From an uncultured Opitutaceae bacterium (GTDB lineage Bacteria > Verrucomicrobiota > Verrucomicrobiia > Opitutales > Opitutaceae), in the NCBI GenBank assembly GCA_903862935.1, contig CAIOZY010000055.1:1-62595 (forward strand): a stretch of 62,595 nt of DNA. The letters are read 5' to 3'. Each line of letters opens with the position of its first letter. The stretch's first letter is position 1. Shown here piece by piece: positions 9,457 to 16,909 of the stretch. The notes beneath the pieces are model-generated. The model saw only the letters and a list, made by a program, of their open reading frames with translations. It searched no databases and had not been told where the DNA came from. The position numbers and the translations under genes were made by a program.

Positions 9457-11354
9457 GGGCTCCTCCTCAGGCGCTCCGCCTCGGCCAGGCGCGCCTGGGC
9501 CTCCGCCTCGCGCCCCGCAAGCCGCAGGGCAAGCCCCAGGTTCTCCTGCACAGCGGCGTCCGCGGGCGCAAGCCGGCAGGCGGCCTCGAGCTCCAGTACC
9601 GCCTCGTCGACCCGGCCCAGGTTCGCGAGGGCGCCGCCCAGGTTGGCGTGGGCGGAGGCAAAGTCCGGGGCAAGTTCAAGGGCCAGGCGGTATTCCTGCT
9701 CCGCCTCGGGCAGGCGGCCCGCACCGGCAAGCCCGACCCCCAGGGCGTAGTGGGCCCGGGCGGCCTTGTTGCGGGCGTCCGGCGCCAGGTCGGGGTTCAG
9801 GCGGGCAGCCTCCAGGTACTCGGAAACGGCCTCACCGTAGTTGCCGCTTTCGGAGGCGATGTCCCCCAGGTTCAGGTGGGTCCCACCGGAGTCGGGCCTG
9901 AGCCGCAGGGCCTTCCGGAACTGGTCGGCGGCCTCCTTGAGCTCCCCGCGCCGGTGGTGGATGACCCCGAGATTGTTGTGCGCCTGCGCGTTCGCGGGCT
10001 CCAGTTCGGCGGCGGCCAGGTAGTGCTCCTTCGCCTCGTCCAGCCGGCCCTCGGCCATGAGGAGGTTGCCGAGCTCGTCATGGGCAAGCCAGCAGCCGGG
10101 ATTCTCCCGCAAGGTCGCCCGGTAGAGGGTCTCCGGGTCGCGATAGAGCCGGGCCTGCCTCCAGGACAGGGTTGCAAGGACGGCGAGCAGCGCTGCTATC
10201 CCCGCCCAGGCGACTCCGCGAAGGCGCACCGGGGCCACCCGGGGAATCTCCCGAAGCCCGGCGGAGGCGAGGGCGAAGGCTCCGAGGCTTGCCAGGTACT
10301 GCCAGTGGTCGGCGACAAAGGAGAAGAGGAAGGGATAGACATTGAAGAACCCCAGGGCGGGAAAGAGCCCGCCCGCAAAGGCGAGGGCCGCGGCGAGCGG
10401 ACCCCTCGAGCGCCCCCGGATAGCCCAGAGGACGCCCGCAAGGGCAAGGGCCGCCACGGGGTAGACGTACGCCGCGCCCGGGGCCCCGCCCAGCGTCCAG
10501 CGGGGGTAGATGAACGCGAGATGGAAGGGCCAGGCGAGTTTGCCCGCATAGAACCACAGGGCGCGGCCCGCGACCTGCAGCCGGTCCGCCGCGGTCAGCG
10601 TGAAAGCAGCCCCGCTTGCACCAACAAAACGCCGCTCCACCCAGACCGTGACGCATCCGGCGGCCCCGGCCAATGCCAGCCAGGGAACAAGCGGCAGGAC
10701 GTCCCGCCTCCACCCGAGCCGGCCCTGGCGCCACCAGAGGCCCACCGCGATCACCGCCGGCAGGGTCGCCGTCACCGACTTGGTGAGCAGCGCGAGCACA
10801 AAAAGCCCCGTCGCCGCGAGATACAGCCCGGGCCGGCGCCTTCCTCCGGGCCCCCCCTCCTCCCTCCAGCTTAGGAACGCGAGGGCCGCCAGCAGGTACA
10901 GCACGGTCGAGAGTGTGTTCTTCTGCTCGGAAATCCACGCCACCGACTCAACGCACACCGGATGCAGCGCAAAGAGGAGCCCGGCTAGCCAGTCGGGCTC
11001 GGCGGGCCCCGCGGCGGCGCCGTCCGGACCCACGGTTTTGAGCCAGCCCAGCGCGAAGGCGAACAGGCACGCCGCAAGGGCGTGGAGGAGCACGTTGGAC
11101 AGGTGGTAGCCGGCCACCGAGCCGCCCCACAGGTGGTGCTCCACCCAGAAGGCCGTGTGAAGGACCGGGTAGTACTGCTGGGTCGCGCCCGGATCGAGCC
11201 AGATCCTGCGCAGCCCGGAGAGCGAGAGCAGACCGGCGCGCGTGATGTGGGCGTCGTCGTCCCAGATTCTCAGGCCTCCGATCGCCGGCGCGTAGACCGC
11301 CCCGACCGCAAGGAAAACGAGCAGGCACCCGAGGATTCGCGGCCGGCCGATCAT
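9453..11354 (-). CDS. TMTC-like membrane glycosyltransferase with TPR array (T4)
   Basis: 633 residues, class B. The N-terminal loop reads RIWDDDAHITRAG, so the acidic pair is present with a third aspartate (32-34). Other family marks are YYPVLHTAFWVEHHLWGG, HPVCVESVAWISEQKNTLS and DHWQYLASLGAF. About seven TPR units follow from residue 400 or so. Four-base overlaps join it to T3 and T5. As in the other copies, hydrophobic segments fill the first 370 residues and no secretion signal is needed beyond the first membrane helix. Confidence 0.85.
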   Translation of the reverse strand: MIGRPRILGCLLVFLAVGAVYAPAIGGLRIWDDDAHITRAGLLSLSGLRRIWLDPGATQQYYPVLHTAFWVEHHLWGGSVAGYHLSNVLLHALAACLFAFALGWLKTVGPDGAAAGPAEPDWLAGLLFALHPVCVESVAWISEQKNTLSTVLYLLAALAFLSWREEGGPGGRRRPGLYLAATGLFVLALLTKSVTATLPAVIAVGLWWRQGRLGWRRDVLPLVPWLALAGAAGCVTVWVERRFVGASGAAFTLTAADRLQVAGRALWFYAGKLAWPFHLAFIYPRWTLGGAPGAAYVYPVAALALAGVLWAIRGRSRGPLAAALAFAGGLFPALGFFNVYPFLFSFVADHWQYLASLGAFALASAGLREIPRVAPVRLRGVAWAGIAALLAVLATLSWRQARLYRDPETLYRATLRENPGCWLAHDELGNLLMAEGRLDEAKEHYLAAAELEPANAQAHNNLGVIHHRRGELKEAADQFRKALRLRPDSGGTHLNLGDIASESGNYGEAVSEYLEAARLNPDLAPDARNKAARAHYALGVGLAGAGRLPEAEQEYRLALELAPDFASAHANLGGALANLGRVDEAVLELEAACRLAPADAAVQENLGLALRLAGREAEAQARLAEAERLRRSP

Positions 11355-13177
11355 CGGGAAGCCCCCTCCCCTCCGGGCCCGGCCCCCAGCCGCGCCAGGC
11401 AGTCGCGGGCCGCGGCATCCGCGGGATTGAGCCTGAGCGCCTCGCGGTACTGGGCGGCGGCCTCCGACAGCCTTCCGGACCGCTCGAGGGCAAAACCGAG
11501 GAAGTCGCGGGCATCGGCGTACGCCGGGTCGATCTCAATCGCGCGCCCCAGGTCCCGCAGCGCCTCGGCCAGTCTCCCCTGGTTTGCAAAGGCGAACCCC
11601 CGGTTGGCCAGGGCCGGGGCAAAGCCCGGCTCAAGGTCGAGCGCCGCGTCGTAGTCGCGGACCGCCTCGTCCAGGAGCCCCCGGTTGCCGGCTTCGTTGC
11701 CATCGTGGTAACGGGCCCGGGCGAGGTTCCTCCGGGCGGCGGGATAACCCGGCCAAAGGCGCAGCGCCTCGCCGTAGGCCTCGGCGGCCTCGCCGTAGCG
11801 CCCCAGTTGGGCAAGGGCGTTCCCGAGGTTGTTGCGGGCCTCGGCCAAGCCGGGGTTGAGCCGCAGGGCCTCCTTATACTCGGCCACGGCCCGGTCGAAC
11901 TCCCCGCGGCCGGCCAGGAGGACGCCCAGGTTCGCATGGGCCATCCAGGCCGAGGGGTTGCGCTCGAGGATTGCCCGATACAGGCGCTCCTCGTCCCGGT
12001 AGATCCGGCATTGCGACCAGGTCAGTGCGCCGAGCACAGCCAGGACCAAGCCCGCGGAAAAAACGGCCGCGCGGCCGCCTGGGCCTGCGCGCCATGAGCT
12101 CCACCCGGCAGCAAGGCAGGCCAGCGGAGCGGGCATCGCCAGGTACTGCCAGTGGTCGGCCACAAACGAGAACGTGAAGCCGTAGATATTCAGAAAACCC
12201 AGGGTCGGAAACAGGGTTCCAGCAAACAGCAGCGCCGCGGCAAGCGGCCCCCGGCTGCGGCGGCGCAGCGCCCAGAGGACCCCGAGGAGGGTCGCGAAGG
12301 CCAGGGGAAAGCCCCACGAGAGCGCGGAAGCCGGATCGGGGACCGAACGGGGGTAGATGAACGCGAGGTTCACCGGGACGACGACGTGACCCAGGTAGAA
12401 CCAGAAGGCCCTGCCGGCCAGGAGCAGCCGCTGGGCAAACCCCAGATCGAAGTTTCCCCCCTCGGCCCCGATGTAGCGGCGCTCAACCCAGGCCGTGAAA
12501 AAGCCCGAGGCGGCGCCTATCGCAAACCACGGCAGGAGCGGAGCCAGGTCCCGGCGGCCCCCGACCCGCCCGTTCCGCCACCAGGCTACGACCAGCAGCG
12601 CCGCCGGAAGCGTCGCCGCCGCCGACTTACTTAAGACCGCCAGGCCGAAGAGCGCCGTCGCGGAGGCGTACCCGCGCCAGCCCGGCCCTTTTCCTTCCTG
12701 CAGACCCGGATCCCTCCAGCGCAGGAAGGAGAGTGCCGCGGCGAGATAGAGCGCGGTCGACAGGGTGTTCTTCTGCTCGGCAATCCAGGCCACCGACTCG
12801 ACGCAAACCGGGTGCAGGGCGAACAAAAACCCCGCAAGCCGTGCCCCCGGGATTCCAAGCCGCCGGAGCAGGCATACCAGAAGCCACGCGCTGCAGGCAT
12901 GCAGCGCGACGCTGACGGCGTGGTAGCCGGGGGCCCAGGCGCCCCACAGCCGCCCCTCGACCCAGAACAGCGAATGCAGCGCCGGGAAGTACTGCTCGGT
13001 CGCAGCCGGGTCCGTCCAGATCCGCCACAGTCCGGAGAGCGGGCGCAGGTCCGTCCTGAGGGCAAAGTTGGCATCGTCCCAGACAAACCCCGCGCGAAGA
13101 GCCGGAAGGTACGCGAGCGCCACGGCACCGGCGAGGAGCGCCGGGGTCCAGGGAAGGCGGTCGCGCCAGCTCTTCAT
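11351..13177 (-). CDS. TMTC-like membrane glycosyltransferase with TPR array (T3)
   Basis: 608 residues from ATG 13177, class B (FVWDDANFALR with the acidic pair at 34-35; YFPALHSLFWVEGRLWG; HPVCVESVAWIAEQKNTLS; DHWQYLAMPAPL). I rejected the upstream extension of the frame to 13411: its extra 78 residues are proline- and arginine-rich and overlap the end of T2. The chosen start gives the same N-terminal length as T2. This is the only junction in the operon with a gap (65 bases), and that gap contains a small hairpin. About six TPR units. Confidence 0.85.
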   Translation of the reverse strand: MKSWRDRLPWTPALLAGAVALAYLPALRAGFVWDDANFALRTDLRPLSGLWRIWTDPAATEQYFPALHSLFWVEGRLWGAWAPGYHAVSVALHACSAWLLVCLLRRLGIPGARLAGFLFALHPVCVESVAWIAEQKNTLSTALYLAAALSFLRWRDPGLQEGKGPGWRGYASATALFGLAVLSKSAAATLPAALLVVAWWRNGRVGGRRDLAPLLPWFAIGAASGFFTAWVERRYIGAEGGNFDLGFAQRLLLAGRAFWFYLGHVVVPVNLAFIYPRSVPDPASALSWGFPLAFATLLGVLWALRRRSRGPLAAALLFAGTLFPTLGFLNIYGFTFSFVADHWQYLAMPAPLACLAAGWSSWRAGPGGRAAVFSAGLVLAVLGALTWSQCRIYRDEERLYRAILERNPSAWMAHANLGVLLAGRGEFDRAVAEYKEALRLNPGLAEARNNLGNALAQLGRYGEAAEAYGEALRLWPGYPAARRNLARARYHDGNEAGNRGLLDEAVRDYDAALDLEPGFAPALANRGFAFANQGRLAEALRDLGRAIEIDPAYADARDFLGFALERSGRLSEAAAQYREALRLNPADAAARDCLARLGAGPGGEGASR

Positions 13178-13225
13178 GCCGGGGGAGTGTGGGGCAGCGG
13201 CGGGGGCGGGTCCAGAGCGAGATGC

Positions 13226-13244
13226 AGGCCCCGGTTCCGGGCCT
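13226..13244. repeat. Intercistronic hairpin between T2 and T3
   Basis: Six-base perfect inverted repeat AGGCCC/GGGCCT (13226-13231 and 13239-13244) with a seven-base loop. It begins inside the T2 stop codon. There is no following T-run, so it is not a classical terminator. It could tune the relative expression of T3 to T8. Confidence 0.35.
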
Positions 13245-15054
13245 ATCGCGGGGCCGGGCCGCCGGGCACCCGGCCGGACTGCTCCAGGGCGTAGGCAAGC
13301 CCGGACTGGGCTGCCGCCGAGTCCGGCTCGAATTCGAGGGCCCTGCGGAAGCTTTCCGCTGCGCGCCCCGGCTGTCCCGCCATGAGCCACGCATTTCCCA
13401 GGTTCACCCACGCGTTCACGTAGTCGGGCCTGAGCTCCACCGCACGCCGGAACTCTCCCAGGGCGGCGTCGACCCGCGAGGCCTGCGCAAGGACGATCCC
13501 GAGGTTGTTGTGGGCCTCGGAGTAGCCCGGTTTGAGCCGCACGGCCTCGCGCAGCTGCGCCTGCGCCTCGTCGAGCCGTCCCCGGCGCGAAAGCGCAAGG
13601 CCGAGGTTGTTGCGGGCCTCGGCAAAGACGGGCACGAGCCTGACCGCCGTCTGGTACTCGGCGATCGCCTCGTCGAGCCGCCCACTGCGGAAGCAGGCGA
13701 GCCCAACGTCGTTGTGGGCCTGGGCGTTGTCGGGCTTGAGGCGCGCGGCCTCCCGAAAGTGCTCCTCGGCCGAGGACAGCTCCCCGCGGTCAAGTTCGAT
13801 CAGCCCCAAATTGACGTGCCCCATCCACGACGAAGGGTTCCGTTCCAGGGTCACCCGGTAGAAGGTCTCGATGTCCCGGTACATCTGCGCCTGGCGCCAG
13901 GCGAGGATCCCGAGAACGATGACGAGCGCGGCGGCCGCGCCGCGGGCCGCGGGCCTGAGCCGCTCCGGTGAAGCGGCGATCCCGGTCGAGACGGCCGCGG
14001 CAGCAGCAGCGAGCGCGCCCGCGCTGGCCAGATACTGCCAGTGGTCGGCGACAAAGGAAAAGATGAAGGCGTAGACGTTGAAGAGCCCGAGGGTCGGGAA
14101 AAGGGTCCCGATGTAAAGCAGCGCAACGGCGAGCGGGGCGCGGCTCCTGCGGGCCGTCCAGACAAGGCCGGCAAAGAGGGCCGCAAGGGCCGCGGGATAG
14201 ACCCACTGCGCCAGATCCGCCGTGTCTGGGCTCCAGCGCGGGTAGATGAATATCAGGTCGGAGGGCCAGACAAGCTTGCACGCGTAGAACCAGGCGGCCC
14301 TGCCCGCGACGAGAAGCCTCTGGCCCAGGCCCAGGGCAAAGTCCCTGCCCTGGGCGCCGACATAGCTGTGCTCGACCCAGGCCGAGAAGGAGCCCCACGC
14401 CACCGCGGCCGCAAACCACGGGACAAGCGGGCGGACATCCTCCCTCCAGGACAGCTTGCCGTTCCTCCACCAGGCGATGACGAGCAGGGCCGCCGGCAGG
14501 GTCGCCGTGGCGCTCTTGCTCAAGAGCGCCAGAACAAAAAGAACCCCGGCCCACAAAAGCCCGGACTGGCGGCGTTCCCCTCCTTGATCCCGCCATCGCA
14601 GGTAGGCCAGGGCCGCCGCGAGGTAGAAGGCCGTCGAGAGGGTGTTTTTCTGCTCGGAAATCCAGGCGACCGACTCCACGCACACCGGGTGGACGGCGAA
14701 GAGCAGCCCGGCGAGGAACGCGCCCGGAACGCAGAGGCGGCGCAGGATCGCGACCAGGAGCAGGGCGCTCAGGGCGTGCAGCGCAACGTTTGCCGCGTGG
14801 TAGCCGAGGGCCGAGTCGCCCCACAGCCCGTGCTCGACCCAGAAGGCCGTGTGGAGGACCGGGTAGTACTGCTCGGTTGCACCCAGTTCGAACCAGATCC
14901 GGCCCAGGCCTTCGCCGGACCTCAGTTCCGCCCGGGTGACGTAGTCGGAGTCGTTCCAGATGAAGCCTCCCTGAAGCGCCGGCCAGTAGGCCAGAGCCGC
15001 AGCCACGGGAATCAGGGCGAGCCGCCACCTCGCCGCTACCTCGGAGAGCCTCAT
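13243..15054 (-). CDS. TMTC-like membrane glycosyltransferase with TPR array, altered acidic motif (T2)
   Basis: 603 residues, class B, ATG overlapping the T1 stop. The motif equivalent to WDD is IWNDSDYVTR: the first aspartate is asparagine (residues 34-35). Otherwise the signatures are standard (YYPVLHTAFWVEHGLWGD, HPVCVESVAWISEQKNTLS, DHWQYLASAGAL) and six or seven TPR units follow. Like T7, it may have reduced activity or altered metal binding. The gene is otherwise intact, with no frameshift or stop. Confidence 0.85.
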   Translation of the reverse strand: MRLSEVAARWRLALIPVAAALAYWPALQGGFIWNDSDYVTRAELRSGEGLGRIWFELGATEQYYPVLHTAFWVEHGLWGDSALGYHAANVALHALSALLLVAILRRLCVPGAFLAGLLFAVHPVCVESVAWISEQKNTLSTAFYLAAALAYLRWRDQGGERRQSGLLWAGVLFVLALLSKSATATLPAALLVIAWWRNGKLSWREDVRPLVPWFAAAVAWGSFSAWVEHSYVGAQGRDFALGLGQRLLVAGRAAWFYACKLVWPSDLIFIYPRWSPDTADLAQWVYPAALAALFAGLVWTARRSRAPLAVALLYIGTLFPTLGLFNVYAFIFSFVADHWQYLASAGALAAAAAAVSTGIAASPERLRPAARGAAAALVIVLGILAWRQAQMYRDIETFYRVTLERNPSSWMGHVNLGLIELDRGELSSAEEHFREAARLKPDNAQAHNDVGLACFRSGRLDEAIAEYQTAVRLVPVFAEARNNLGLALSRRGRLDEAQAQLREAVRLKPGYSEAHNNLGIVLAQASRVDAALGEFRRAVELRPDYVNAWVNLGNAWLMAGQPGRAAESFRRALEFEPDSAAAQSGLAYALEQSGRVPGGPAPR

Positions 15055-16895
15055 CTGCGGGCGCCCCCGGGCGCCATCTCGTCGAGCCTGGCCAGATTGT
15101 CGAGCGCCTCCCGGTAGCCGGGTTTCAGCCTCAGGGCCTCCTCGAACTCGGTCCGGGCCTCGGCAAGCTTGCCGTCGGCGGCAAGCAGGCTGCCCAGGTT
15201 GTTGTGGATGTCGGCCGAGCCGGGCTGCAGACGGAGCGCCTGCCGGAACCGCTCGGCCGCCTCAGGGACCCGGCCCAGCTGGGCAAGGACGTTGCCCAGG
15301 TTAACCAGGGCGTCGGCGTTGTCCGGAACAATCTCGATCGAGCGGGAGTAATAGGCGAGCGCCTCCGCGGGGCGGCCTCCCTCCGCGGCGGCGTTCCCCA
15401 GCCGATAGCAGGCGTTTGCAAGCGGGGTGAGAACCGAGGGGTCCGCGGTCCTGAACTTAAGCGCCGTCTCGTAGTGACCGACGGCCTCGGCGTAGCGCCC
15501 CAGACGGGCGAGCGCGTTCCCGAGGTTTGTGTGGGCGTCGGCGTAGTCCGGGGCCAGGTCGAGGGCCCTGCCGTATTCGGCGATCGCCTCGGGATAGCGG
15601 CCTTCCTCGAAGAGGACGTTCCCCAGGTTGTTGTGCCCTCCGGCATTTTCCGGAGCCTTGGCCGCGACATCGGACCAGAACGCTCGATTGCTCAGGTAGA
15701 CGCGGTTTCGCTCCGCGGTCGCAGCCCCGAGGGAAACCGCCGCCGCGAGGCAGGCGGCGAGCCCAGCCCTTCCAAGGGCTGCCGAGGCAAGGCAGGCGGC
15801 CCCGACCGCGATCGCCGCCAGGGGAAGGTACATGCGGTGCTCGGCTATGATCTCGGTCGCAACGGGAACAAAGGTCGAACTCGGGGCGAGGACGACAAAG
15901 AACCACGCCCCCAGGAAACCGAGGGGCGGGCTGCGGTAAAGCAGGTAGCCGGTCGCCCCAGCGAGGACTAACACCGCCGCAGCACCGCCGGCCACTTCCA
16001 ACGTGGGCCCTCCGAGGATCCGGCCGTAGTCGGCGACGAGCGGGCCAGGCCAGACAGCGAGCCTCAGGTAGATCCCGACCGCCCGGAGCTGGCTTAAGCC
16101 GTAGGCCCACCAGGCGACCCCCGAGCCGAAGCCCGCCGTTCCCCCGCGCCCGGAATTTCCCACCACCAAGGCGGCCAGCAGGACCCATCCCGACGCCAGC
16201 GCGAGGTAGTAGCCGCGGCGGCGCTTCCAGCACTCGGCGAAGGACCCCGCGCCAAAAGTCCGGTCGTAGAGGAGCACCATCACGGGCGCGGTCACCATCG
16301 CCTCCTTGACGCCCATCCCGGCCGCGCTGCACAGGGCCGACAGCGCAAGCCAGGCCCGGGGTCTGCCCGAGGCGAGGCTCCGCGCGAGGCCGTAAAGGGC
16401 AAGCAGGTAGAAAAGCCCCATCAGGGACTCGGCCCTCTGAACGATGTAGGTGACCGACTCGGTCTGCAGCGGGTGCAGCGCCCACAGGGCCGAGGCGGCA
16501 AAGGCTGTCAGCCCGGAAGCGGATCCGGGAAAGTGCGCGGCCAGGGTCCTGCGGACAAGATCGAAAAGGACCAGCGCCGCCAGGATGTGGATCGCGACAT
16601 TGGCCGCGTGGTAGCCCCACGGGACAAGGCCTCCGAGACGGTAGTTTGCGGCAAACGACAGGTTCAGAAGCGGCCTGCCCCCCACCGTAGCCTCCGCCGG
16701 CGGATGCGCGGCAGCGGACCAGGAGCGCAGCGTCGGGTTGCCGGGAATCGACGAGATGTCGTCGTAGAGAAACGGCCCCGGGAGACCGTTCCGGTACGCG
16801 GCGGCGATCCCGACAGCCAGCACAGCGGCCGCGCAAATCCCCCATAAAGCAAGCGGCGGCCGCTTGGAGGCGGCCGCCGCTGAGAAAAACCCCAT
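15051..16895 (-). CDS. TMTC-like membrane glycosyltransferase with TPR array (T1, first of eight)
   Basis: 614 residues, first glycosyltransferase cistron, 14 bases after the Oar-like receptor stop. The GT-C-type membrane domain covers about residues 1-390: first helix 15-34, an acidic pair in the first outer loop (LYDDISSI, 45-46), GRPLLNLSFAANYRLGGL, HPLQTESVTYIVQRAE and AEHRMYLPLAAI. About six TPR units follow. It is class A but differs from T6-T8 (NPTLRSWSAA instead of LRHLWP), so it is an older branch. Known family: eukaryotic TMTC1-4 use dolichol-phosphate mannose in the ER lumen. By inference, the bacterial enzymes use a polyprenyl-linked sugar on the periplasmic side. Confidence 0.85.
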   Translation of the reverse strand: MGFFSAAAASKRPPLALWGICAAAVLAVGIAAAYRNGLPGPFLYDDISSIPGNPTLRSWSAAAHPPAEATVGGRPLLNLSFAANYRLGGLVPWGYHAANVAIHILAALVLFDLVRRTLAAHFPGSASGLTAFAASALWALHPLQTESVTYIVQRAESLMGLFYLLALYGLARSLASGRPRAWLALSALCSAAGMGVKEAMVTAPVMVLLYDRTFGAGSFAECWKRRRGYYLALASGWVLLAALVVGNSGRGGTAGFGSGVAWWAYGLSQLRAVGIYLRLAVWPGPLVADYGRILGGPTLEVAGGAAAVLVLAGATGYLLYRSPPLGFLGAWFFVVLAPSSTFVPVATEIIAEHRMYLPLAAIAVGAACLASAALGRAGLAACLAAAVSLGAATAERNRVYLSNRAFWSDVAAKAPENAGGHNNLGNVLFEEGRYPEAIAEYGRALDLAPDYADAHTNLGNALARLGRYAEAVGHYETALKFRTADPSVLTPLANACYRLGNAAAEGGRPAEALAYYSRSIEIVPDNADALVNLGNVLAQLGRVPEAAERFRQALRLQPGSADIHNNLGSLLAADGKLAEARTEFEEALRLKPGYREALDNLARLDEMAPGGARR

Positions 16896-16909
16896 CGTTG
16901 GGATAAGGA

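Noticed and set aside
13178-13411. 78-residue N-terminal extension of T3
   Set aside because: Proline- and arginine-rich, overlaps the end of T2, and has no counterpart in any paralogue.
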